From Xanthoparmelia taractica (taxonomy: Eukaryota > Ascomycota > Lecanoromycetes > Lecanorales > Parmeliaceae), in the NCBI GenBank assembly GCA_033085395.1, contig JANQBS010000111.1, positions 1-64,000 of the forward strand: a DNA stretch of 64,000 nt, in the 5' to 3' direction. Within the stretch, counting starts at the first letter, position 1, and each line of letters begins with the position of its first letter. The position numbers and the translations under genes are program-made. The notes under the pieces were generated by a model that worked only from the letters and a program-made list of their open reading frames with translations, was not told where the DNA came from and did not search any database. This document shows positions 54,969-64,000 of this stretch, one piece after another.

Positions 54969-56963
54969 CTTTGTGTTGTGTTGGTGGGCAGTGTGGGAGA
55001 AAGTTTGAAATTTAATACTTTAGAAGAAGGTCTTGTTCTCTTGGAAAATGGTTGGTACCGTTGCTGGTCTGGTAAAGGTTATGTGTGGTGTGGAGAAGAG
55101 AAAGGCTACAGTGAGTAAATATATAGATTCTACCTGATCCCCATTTACACGTGTTCGCGGGGATATGCAGGAATATGCAGTCCGATAAGACTGACCACCA
55201 GAGAACTTAGGGTTAGGGTTACCCACCAGAATTGCGTTATTATCTATCTCTATCAATACGAGATAGATTTTAATGATTCTTGGTGGTTTAGAAATCGCAT
55301 TGCATCTCGCGTTGTTTATTTTTTCCTCTTTTCCATTAAGTAACGTGGAAAATAAAATTACATTTCCCAGGGAGTAGAGAATGAACTCAAAAGGTACCAG
55401 AAATGCAGCCATATATGAAGCAGCCCCGCGTTCCTACAACCAAGTAAAAAACCCTCAAACACAACCTCAGGCAAAATTTTAAAGGCGTCTGGCATATCTA
55501 TGTGTATGCCATAGGCGCAAATGTGATTTCCGGCGCTGCCCCCTACATGATCTCTGGAGTTCCTGTGGACTCCAGTATGCTCTATCTTAGCAACGTCATT
55601 GAGCCATGTCGACCTAGAAATGAGCTCATAAAAACCTCGCTGTGTGCTTAGTATGCTTCTGTGGGACTCGAAACTAAGACCTTCGAAAAGTATTGGAAAT
55701 GACGCTCGAACTCGATCAATGCCAGGCATGAGCCTAGGAAGCACGGAGCCGAAACCGTCAATCGGTAACAGACATCACGCTAATCAGCTCTTTGAGACTT
55801 GAACCACCATTGTAATTGCACTATTACGCGCATCGAAAAGTCCTGAGATCATAGTCTAGTGCGCAGACCATAGCGCTTACCAAGCTGCATCTCGCACACC
55901 AGGCTGCATGGCTGACTGACTAGCATTAAGCAAGATCTTCTCGTCCACTGTCACGGCTAGCGGTTTCCAGCGACGATTTTGTAGAAGAGGATTGAATACC
56001 GTATTGCTAGATGCTGCGATACTCTCTACACTTCTTCAAGTGTCTTTAAACCCAAATCTCTTGCAAGCAGACAAACATGATACGCATGCAAATTCAATGA
56101 TATTTACTCAGGACCTTTCTTGTACCGACTTGGACTCTTTTGTCTTTAGAATTGCGCATGCTCGCTCTGCTGCGCGCACGGTGTTGTATACTTCACTATA
56201 CCTTTTAAATCGATCACAGTCCTCTATGTAACCCTTACGGCCGGAAAGTCTATCTCCTTGGCAGTCTAGCACTGGAGTACCACTAATAGCTTCGACCTTC
56301 TAGCAATGATCCACCTATCACGCAAGGTCCGCAAAGATCATGACCTCACTCCCTGCAGCAAAAAGCCACATACTCTCTCATTTCTGAAGATTGCGCAAGC
56401 TTTCCTATCAAAAGCGTGGACGATGCTGCAGACACTCCACTTTGTAATATCCCGCATGGTGATCTCAGCATCTAGAAAATCCATTTACTCGACAACTTGT
56501 TCACCGCTTTCAATCTGCAACGGTCACCACTTCCGAAGGTGTGGGTGGCATACAGGCTGCTAATGCAAGTCGGCTCGTTGTTCCTTGGTGCTGTTCTTCG
56601 ACCGCGGTGACATGCACCTACCCGAGATCAGCGCGGTATTAGTGCTCTATTGGGCCTAATACTCCCAGAATCGTTCTTTATCTCCGCAAAATTCTGTCTT
56701 CCACAATTTACGGGGCATCCAGGAACTCTCTTTCTACGTTGGACCCTGGGAACATTACAGGTATCGTAGGGTACCGTCAAAATGTGAACACGGTCCCTCA
56801 AGCCTACAAAAGCTTCCAGATTCCCCTTCCTCACTTCCAACATAGAAGGATAAGAAGACGAAGGAGGAGGAGGAGAAGGGAAGACTGAATATGGTCACCA
56901 CAAATAACCAGTTTGGCGTGTCCCAGACGGGGCTTTTAGTTGCTGTCTCATGCATTGCCACCC
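54969..56963. other. 2-kb intergenic region with a telomere-like dimer
   Basis: TTAGGGTTAGGGTT occurs at 55207-55220, two and a third telomere-type repeats, not an array. A minus-strand frame at 55358-55744 (GIDRVRASFPILFEGLSFES) looks partly protein-like but is unassigned. No gene is called. The right end holds the promoter of the rhodopsin-domain gene. Confidence 0.5.
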
Positions 56964-58089
56964 ATGGTAATTGACTTACAGATTATTCTAGGCAAGCATC
57001 TGGATCCTGACGACGATTGCGACCTGTTTGACCATAGCGCGACCGCTGGTCCGTCACTTGCTTTTACGCAGGCTATACTGGGACGATGCCTTTCAGTTTG
57101 TTCCATGGCTCCTCCTCCTAGGCCAAAGTATTGCATATACGCACTACATTCCTTCGAACTACAAATTATCAGCCATCCGAGCAGGCAGAGAGCCAGAACC
57201 GTCAAACGCACAATATTCGGCGCTAGTGGCCAGCATCTTCACTGCGGAATTGGTGATTCCTTTATTCTTCTGGACATGCCTTTTCTGTGCTAAATTCTCC
57301 TTCCTGTGGTTGTACCGACTGTTACTGCGTGGCTCAGGGGCGGGTATGAAGATATGGTGGGCGGGAAACATCACCGTCTTGATTTGTTATGGTGTCATCT
57401 TGATAGGACTGTTTGCCGAATGTGGTCCTGCTCAGAACTTGACAAACCCTAGTTTGTGACCCACATTCAGTTGGGTCGACGGCTTTGACTGATTTCCCGT
57501 AGAGGCATGCACCTCGCCCTCATCTGTTGCATTGGACTATAAATTGCTGCCCATGCAATTTGCGTTCAATGTCTTCTCCGATCTACTCGGTAAGTTGAAA
57601 TCCAATCCCAATTCGGGCTTCAAGCATTGACTGTCTCCGGTCACAGTCATGGCTTTACCCCTCCCGCTTCTCTGGCGATTGAAGATGCCTGTACGCCAAA
57701 AGTTTGCCATCACGGCAGTGTCCTCCCTCGCTTTGGTCACCATTGCAATGGATATCCTCCGCTTAGTCGAGACCGAGAAGGCCCTGCCAGAAGTCACTTG
57801 GCTGTACACTTCTCTCGAGACGGAAGTTGCCGTGATCGTCGCATCTCTACCGGCCTTCTCCTTCCTCGTCTCGGATACGGAAGGCAGCAGAGAAAGGAGG
57901 AGTCAGCTCAAGAGGGCGTTGTCTTTACACTCTTGGAATTCCAAGACTCGCTTGAGATTGGCATCAAGCGCCGAGGCAATGAATCAAGTAGGATCGGCTC
58001 ATACTGCGGAAGATCCATTCGGTGAAGCATACACATCATCGGTTCCACTGGCGACTCTCGCCCCACCAAAGGAATACAATGTTGTTTGA
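56964..58089 (+). CDS. Rhodopsin-domain (SAT4-like) integral membrane protein
   Basis: Exons 56992-57451, 57503-57589 and 57647-58089 join in phase to 330 codons with the stop. The 5' end is uncertain. The phase fits an ATG at 56964 interrupted directly by a 25-base intron-like piece (GTAATT...TTCTAG). The longer frame from 56891 (MVTTNNQFGVSQTG) is out of phase by one base at that donor. The product has about seven helices and family marks: TCLTIARPLVRHLLLRRLYW plus DDAFQF after helix 1, QFAFNVFSDLLVMALPLPLL in helix 6 and WRLKMPVRQKFAITAVSSLA. The polar C-tail lies in the cytoplasm. These fungal proteins resemble opsins in layout but lack a proven ligand. If the 5' model is wrong, the gene may be damaged at its start. 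Confidence 0.75.
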
Positions 58090-58942
58090 GCTGGATGGTG
58101 GTTGTCCCAACTCGAACATTCCTCTCCATGCTTGCCCTGTAGCATTCTCTTCGTGCCGTTGTAGAAGGTCAGGCATCAAATGATACAGAGAACATAGATG
58201 CTCAAACGGCGTGTGCAGCAGCCTGTCAAGACTGCATCAATTGCGCGTCGCAGGAAAAGGAGAATGTATTCAGAAGTCCTCATTGTCAGCTCAAACCCTT
58301 GTATTGACATCTCAGTCTCAAGGCTGTCATCTATAACGCGACAATTACCTTGAGCATCCCAGTTGATAATACCTTCAGTCGTCAACGGTAACAAAAAATT
58401 AAAGCAAGCATCCGCCCACTTTTATCGGTCTACCTAGAAAGCGTTAGTGGATGTACAACTGTACAGTTGAACTCGGCTGGAACGGGTCCGACTTCTAGAA
58501 TAGGTAAGCGCAATGGGATTGTCCCTAATCAATCATCCTGTTTTATCGTTGCGCATTAACGCACGTTGTTGCAGTAAAGATCTTCTTCTTACTTCTTCAT
58601 ATCCTGCCATTCAGCATCGAGGATTAGTACTAGGTACGAAAGGATCGACATAGTCGTGCGTCTCGTCAATAACACCATGCCTACTGACCCATGAATCGAT
58701 AAAACCTCATGTCCGTCATGCTGGCATATTGACTCGTCATTGGTTAAGAATCAACTTGTTGAGCAGCACTCGGGCCCTAGTAATTAAGGGCATCTGGACA
58801 ACGTGTTTGACATTCTTGTTCTCACGGCGATTTTTCCTCCTTGCAGGCCTTTGTGGTCACCAAACCGCCAGGCCAGCAGTGATTTTACCACGGCTTTGTT
58901 CAATCTTCTGAACACGCCTTATTTGGATCAGTCCTGCATAAT
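58090..58942. other. Intergenic, nothing recognised
   Basis: This separates two plus-strand genes and should contain the promoter of the 2-oxoglutarate oxygenase gene. No repeat or conserved frame was noticed. Confidence 0.5.
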
Positions 58943-60232
58943 ATGGAAGAACAACCGTCCATTCCGATCGTGGATCTTTCCGCCTTTGGCACAGAAGGCA
59001 ACACTAAGTCCCGTTTAGAGTCAGCTCAGGCTCTGTACAAGACGTGTCATGAACGTGGCTTTGTGCAGATCTCAGGACATGGGGTCAAGCCGGAACTTTT
59101 GCAAGAAGCATTCGATTGGTCAAAAAAGTTGTTCAGTCTCTCGCATGATGAAAAGATGAAAGCGCCACACCCGGATGGCCCTATGCCACACAGAGGTTCG
59201 TCTTACCTTGACTGATAGCATCCTCCAAGGGCTAATGTTACAAGGTTATTCTCATCCGGGGCTAGAAAAGGTCTACTCTGAGGCAGACATGAACAGCAGC
59301 GATGCAATCGAGACAAATGGAGACTCGCTTAGACAGGTCAAAGACTTCAAAGTAAGACCGCATAGACCCCTAAGCGACGTTTCATTAAATCTGACTAGGA
59401 AAGCTACGAGATTGGCAGCGACGAGAACTCAGAGGAGCAAAATATATGGCTCCCGGAAGAAGTCCTGCCGGGGTTCCGGTCTTTCATGATGAACTTCTAC
59501 TGGGAACTTGACGAAGCAGCCCGTCGGATCCTGGAAGCAGTAACCCTTGCTTTACGCTTGACTGAAGCCGAAAAAGGTTATCTGTTCGATTTACATAGCG
59601 GCCATAATAATCAACTCCGTCTTCTCCATTACCCGCCAATATCAACAGAGCAATTGCGCAAAAACGTGGTGGCCAGGATGCCCGCCCACCACGATTGGAG
59701 GTACGTTGCGCGAAAATCCCATTCTTGCCCTTCTCTTTCATTACACCGCTGATACTCAGAAAAGTTCATTCACAATGCTCTTTCAAGACGATTGCGGCGG
59801 CCTAGAATTTGAAGATCCCAACCATACAGGCTCCTTCGTACCAGCAACGCCAATCCCCGGCGCCCTAGCCCTCAATATTGGTGACATGCTCCAAAGACTC
59901 AGCAATGGTGCGTTCTTTCCAAAACCCCTCACCCCACTCTACGAATTGAAATAAAACCGCACTATACAGACACATTCCCATCCGCAAGTCATCACGTCAC
60001 CCTTCCTCCTCCCCGAGCCGCCTCTAAGAATCAAATGCACGAACCAACGATGACCCGTCAACGCTTCTCGATACCATACTTCGTCGCACCGGACGCGCAT
60101 AAGACTGTGTCTTGCTTATCTTCTTGTGTAAGTGATGAGAAACCGGCGCGGTTTGAGCCTGTCAGCTTTGCAGAGTATGGAGCGAGAATTAGTCGGTATC
60201 TGTATAAGAGGGGAGGCACGGTTGCAGACTAG
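58943..60232 (+). CDS. 2-oxoglutarate/Fe(II)-dependent oxygenase (isopenicillin-N-synthase-like)
   Basis: Five exons join in phase: 58943-59195, 59245-59351, 59399-59700, 59765-59907 and 59970-60232, giving 355 residues. The N-terminal domain starts IPIVDLSAFG, then YKTCHERGFVQISGHGVKPE. The core has the iron ligands H217-x-D219 in PAHHDWSSFTMLFQDDCGGL and H276 in FPSASHHVTLPP. The 2-oxoglutarate-binding R300-F-S302 lies in RQRFSIPYF. All catalytic residues are present. Acceptor AAAAG at 59764 was chosen because it restores SSFTM, as in the family; the nearer CAG breaks the frame. It likely hydroxylates, desaturates or cyclises a small molecule in the cytosol. The substrate is unknown and no partner enzyme is adjacent apart from membrane proteins. 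Confidence 0.9.
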
Positions 60233-63147
60233 CTTTCAGTGGCGCGCTACTGGAGTGTGGTAATTATATCATGTGGGCTTTATGCAGCAAGATAACAGAG
60301 GAGTTGGATCGATCTGTTACTGAAATTGTTTTCCAAATCACTATACGCAGGATTCTTATCACTACCCTAGAACATCCGCATAGCTCTAAACATTAATCAC
60401 AATCCAATTAGAACAACGTACGTGTGTACAATCGTCATCAACACTCCACTCCACATGCAACCCCAAATCCCCAGCGCGTCTCAAAGAAGATGAAACCGAA
60501 GAAATTTCCTGGTTGGGGATCGCTTTCGGACGTTTACATTGACTTACCATGCATCCCCGAACCTTGTTCCTCTCTCCACTCAGATTCCTCTCTCCACTCA
60601 GATCTTCCTAAGCCCCCTAAGAGATTATAAGAAGGACTAAGCATTTGACAGTTTCGATACTGTATTACTCTTCTCCTTGCTGAATCTCAAGGGCTGCGTC
60701 TCACCGTCCGAAATTGTGCTGTCTGTAGGATACTAGACATGAAGAAAGTACAATATTCGAACGTGCTATGACCGGCCATACGAACACGAAGTCAGACGCG
60801 CCCTAAGACCGCATTTAGCAGGATCAAAGGTTGGCTTAGGAGATAGCTCAAAGGAAAGCAAGAAACCAATTTCACTGAAGTAGTGCTTCTGGAAAATTAC
60901 CGATATAATTGCGCTATGAGAACAGTACTTGTTCCCTAGCCCCAGGCGTAAATCGTCTCCGCAGCCAATGATGCAGGACACGGAGTCTTTCGAGAGGGAG
61001 GAGATGCAGGGAGACCTTTGCCCGATGTTACGACGGCATTGATGCTACCGATGGCTCAACGTCGTGAAAACTCCACTACTTACGTCGTTGTGTTCGCGAG
61101 TGTGACAGCATATAATGATCGAAAACCGTTCACAATCCAAGCGCGAGCGGCTGTTCCTCGCGGTTACCGCCACATGTGTCTCCTGGGACCCGTGGGACAT
61201 CCTGCCTCGCCAACAGGGTGCAGCGACCGCTCTCTCGAGGGAGTGTAAACTCCGCTAATGCCTCTCAAGCGGAGCATCTGCCAGTGGACCAGTCTTTCTT
61301 TGATGAAAATTAGCCGAGAGGGCTCAACATATGCTCCAATATTGGAAGCAAAGAGCCGGGCGAGAAGATGCGCACCCGTAAGGCTAGAATGCGAGCTAAT
61401 TTCTTTTGTGGTCCCAGTACTGATCATCGGAGCCTCGGAGCATCATTTCTTGAATCTTACGTATCAGCGTTCAAAAGGTGTCAAGATTGACGTAAGCTAA
61501 AAATGATTGAGAGCTCAGATGTGGGAGGGAGCTGATATCGAGTTCGGGGTGAGCGACTTCAGAGGGTACACAGATCTTCGGGTGATCAAATATTTAGGTC
61601 TGATGACTTAAACGCATCCGAGGTAGACAGAGTGTGCCCACATTGCCGTGTCAGAGAACAATTCTGGGCGTCAGACTTCATCAACGGTATATCAGGCTTG
61701 GAATCGCTTTGAAATGAAAATCCGCGGCGATTCGAGTAATAATGTTCCAATAAAGCTGCAGGAAGCACTTGAGTACATGCCTCAGGCTATCAGCTAGGCG
61801 GCGGCATACATCATACAATAGTTTTTGATCGAATACAAGGAGTGGGGTGCGAAATGAGGCTGAGGAAGTCAGGCTGTGGGATTCAGTAAGCGACATTGCA
61901 AAAGTCAACCAGTGGCATGCTGACCAGAATGCGACTTAGGCAACAATGTCTGTCTCAAGGATAACGGCACAAAGCCTTGTAGATATGAATCATTGTTCTA
62001 TCTTACTCTAGTACTCGTACAACAACAATCATTAAGGTGTGAGTGGGGTGAGACCGTACTCTAGGGTATTAGATAAGACTAAGAAATATTCGTAGAGTAC
62101 TAGATACGAGTAAGTACCCTATCAACCAAGTCATTACTGCTGACCACTCGCTTGAAGATCCCGAATCTTAAGCTTTTCGTTGATACCGAAGAAGTGGATG
62201 TCTTTTTGGCGCTGGTTCTCGCTTGTCTCAGAAGTCTCGGACATACTCACCTCAATGTTATTTTGTGGAAACAGAAACTCCTCAAAGGAATGTGCCCTTA
62301 AATTCCCACTTTCTTGATAGAAGGTAGCTCACAAGGAAGCTTTGTGTGGTGGAAATCTACTTTAACTCTTGGCAGAAGCGCACGAATCGTTTAACAAAAT
62401 GTCGTCCACGGAAAATTCTGCAGCTGGATGCATGTCAGATCTAAGCTGACAGCATCGCCTTATGGAGGACCAACTCTCCAACTACAAGACTGCCCACGTC
62501 TCCATTACAATTATCGCACGGGATTTTTGAAAGATTAAGTGCCACATGGGTGAGGCCACGAATGCCCTGCATACAAATGTTACATTTTCCTCTATACAAT
62601 GCAGCCCCAGAGTCGCAGCGAAATGCTCACTGCCATTTTGACCTATCACATCTACAGGGTTTTCTTCTTATCGTCTTGATCTCATCCAAGATGATGCACA
62701 GCTCATCTTCCTTCCTGCTCGTCAACGGGGCGCTCTCCACCTCCATACTGTAAGCGAACTAAAAACAACGGTACAGAGTCTGCTTCGTATCTTTCGAGAC
62801 TAGCTTCCGACATCTGAAGCGGTGAAAAGATGAGGAGACCAGCACTGTGCAGACGGCCGAATGCATGCCGTCCTCCCATTCAGCTCAGGCAGACATTCAA
62901 CAGCCTTGTCTTCAGATCGTGCGCGAGACTCCGATGAAATTGGTAAAACTGGTGATAAGGCATTCTTTAAATGATTACTATACATCATCAATCCTTCCCT
63001 CCAAGTTCTGTCAAACGTTTCCCCTTACGTCTCTCCTAAGCCATCGTTTGCTTCATATGATATCTTTTTTTTTTCATACGAATTGGCATATGATTTCGTC
63101 GCTGCCTTTTCATACCCATCCCGATCCAACCACTAAAGTAGATAATT
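60233..63147. other. 2.9-kb intergenic region
   Basis: No gene is supported on either strand. An 18-base unit TCTCTCCACTCAGATTCC is directly repeated at 60571-60604 inside a short frame of uncertain status (60424-60630). ORFs are short and not protein-like. The region contains the promoter of the last gene. Confidence 0.5.
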
Positions 63148-64000
63148 ATGTCGGGTTACTTTATTTTCCAATCCCTAGCTCTGATTCTTCTCTCAATCGT
63201 CTCAATGCTTGCAGTCGCTCTGCGAATATGGGCAAGGAGAATTCAAAGGATTCGATTGGAATCAGCAGATTACTTGATAGTGGTTGGGCTGGTAAGAGAA
63301 CTCCCACTGTTTGATAGTCCGATTTCTAATGTAGATACAGGTATTCACACTAGCCAATGTCATCTGTTTCCTTTATTACAACTTCCGGTTGCTGGCTCTG
63401 GGAGGACAAGACCACCGGCAATCGCAAGCGGAGACACCAGAGGTTAACACTCTAGTCTTGCAAGTACGTCAAAGACTCTCTCCCACACACAACCCCAAGG
63501 ATAACATATTCTAGCTCACCGTCCTGACACACATACTTTTTGCGATATCCGTAGGCTTCATCCGCTCCTCCATCATTCTTCTCTACATCCGCATCTTCTC
63601 AACGCGATCATTTCGCCTCACTTGCTACGCCGTACTGGTCCTTAACGGCGCATATTCCATCGCTGAAGTTCTCGCTAAATGTCTGATCTGCGCTCCCATT
63701 GCATGCTCATGGGACAGCACAGTCTCCTGCACTTCATGTGGTAATGTTGTAGCGTATGATCTGACATATCCAATCCTCAATCTTGCACTAGATATCACAT
63801 TGGTGGTGTCACCTATACCTATGTTATGGGGCTTGCAGATGCCGATTGGTAAGAAGGTGATGATAGGTGGAATATTCGGGTTGGGCATATTGTAAGCTCC
63901 CTTCTGTATTTGCTCGAAGAATATTCCTCAAACGCAGTGCTTTATGGGCTAAATGCCCTGAAACATAGTATTTGCGCTATAACAGCCTATCGGCTTCGGA
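63148..64000 (+). CDS. Rhodopsin-domain membrane protein, partial at window end
   Basis: Exons 63148-63291, 63341-63463 and 63515-63891 join in phase. The product begins MSGYFIFQSLALILLSIVSM, then RIWARRIQRIRLESADYLIV, as in fungal rhodopsin-domain (SAT4-like) proteins. Later come LLYIRIFSTRSFRLTCYAVL with CPVACSW-like CAPIACSWD in the extracellular loop, and ILNLALDITLVVSPIPMLWG in helix 6. GLQMPIGKKVMIGGIFGLGI follows. After 63891 a donor GTAAGC and acceptor CGCAG (63945 region) are present. The expected continuation (LYGLNALKHSICAITAYRLR) is then one base out of phase with the splice. Either an exon boundary is misread or the gene carries an indel. The 3' end lies outside the window. Confidence 0.7.

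Overview
The window looks like chromosomal DNA of a filamentous ascomycete (Pezizomycotina). The evidence is: genes split by introns of about 50-150 bases with GT...AG ends; families typical of these fungi (WSC domains, rhodopsin-like seven-helix proteins, AusD-type methyltransferases, fungal CorA-like transporters); and AT-rich tracts with almost no open frames, as left by repeat-induced point mutation (RIP). The species cannot be fixed from the sequence; a Dothideomycete is only a guess. Exon joins below were read by eye and checked for reading phase; no transcript or homology search was available.

Layout. 1-4568 is a heavily mutated AT-rich block bounded by inverted repeats of about 92 bp, probably a dead DNA transposon. 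5.5-6.2 kb holds a decayed C-terminal piece of HMG-CoA synthase. 7.5-11.1 kb has two minus-strand genes: a secreted glycoside-hydrolase-like protein and a YqcI/YcgG-family protein. 12-15.2 kb has a DUF1989 protein and an MFS drug-type transporter. 17.4-24.2 kb is one large gene for a secreted protein of about 2128 residues, with a PQQ-like propeller, an Ig-like middle and seven WSC domains. 24.8-28.3 kb has a quinone-oxidoreductase-like MDR enzyme and a C2HC zinc-finger protein.

29.7-33 kb carries a divergent pair: an AusD-like methyltransferase and a GliT-like thioredoxin-reductase-fold oxidoreductase, with a perfect Gcn4/CpcA-type site between them. An F-box-like protein follows. 36.5-38.2 kb encodes a fungal protein (family recalled as DUF7924) in which I see a PD...ExK nuclease-like signature. 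40-41 kb is an AKR7-like aldo-keto reductase. 42-46.6 kb holds small or uncertain genes. 47-49.4 kb is a CorA-like metal transporter.

49.7-52.6 kb is a second repeat-rich island with a 673-bp hairpin element, CATATG-rich palindromes and a tRNA-like sequence. After it come a broken FAD monooxygenase, an intact aldo-keto reductase (53.9-55 kb), a rhodopsin-domain protein (57-58 kb), a 2-oxoglutarate/Fe(II) oxygenase (58.9-60.2 kb) and the 5' part of a second rhodopsin-domain protein running off the window end.

The genes do not form one obvious biosynthetic cluster: no polyketide synthase, NRPS, terpene cyclase or cluster regulator is visible. Several are accessory types often found in secondary metabolism or detoxification. 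The most promising leads are the DUF7924 nuclease-like protein, the methyltransferase/oxidoreductase pair with its shared promoter, and the propeller-WSC secreted protein.
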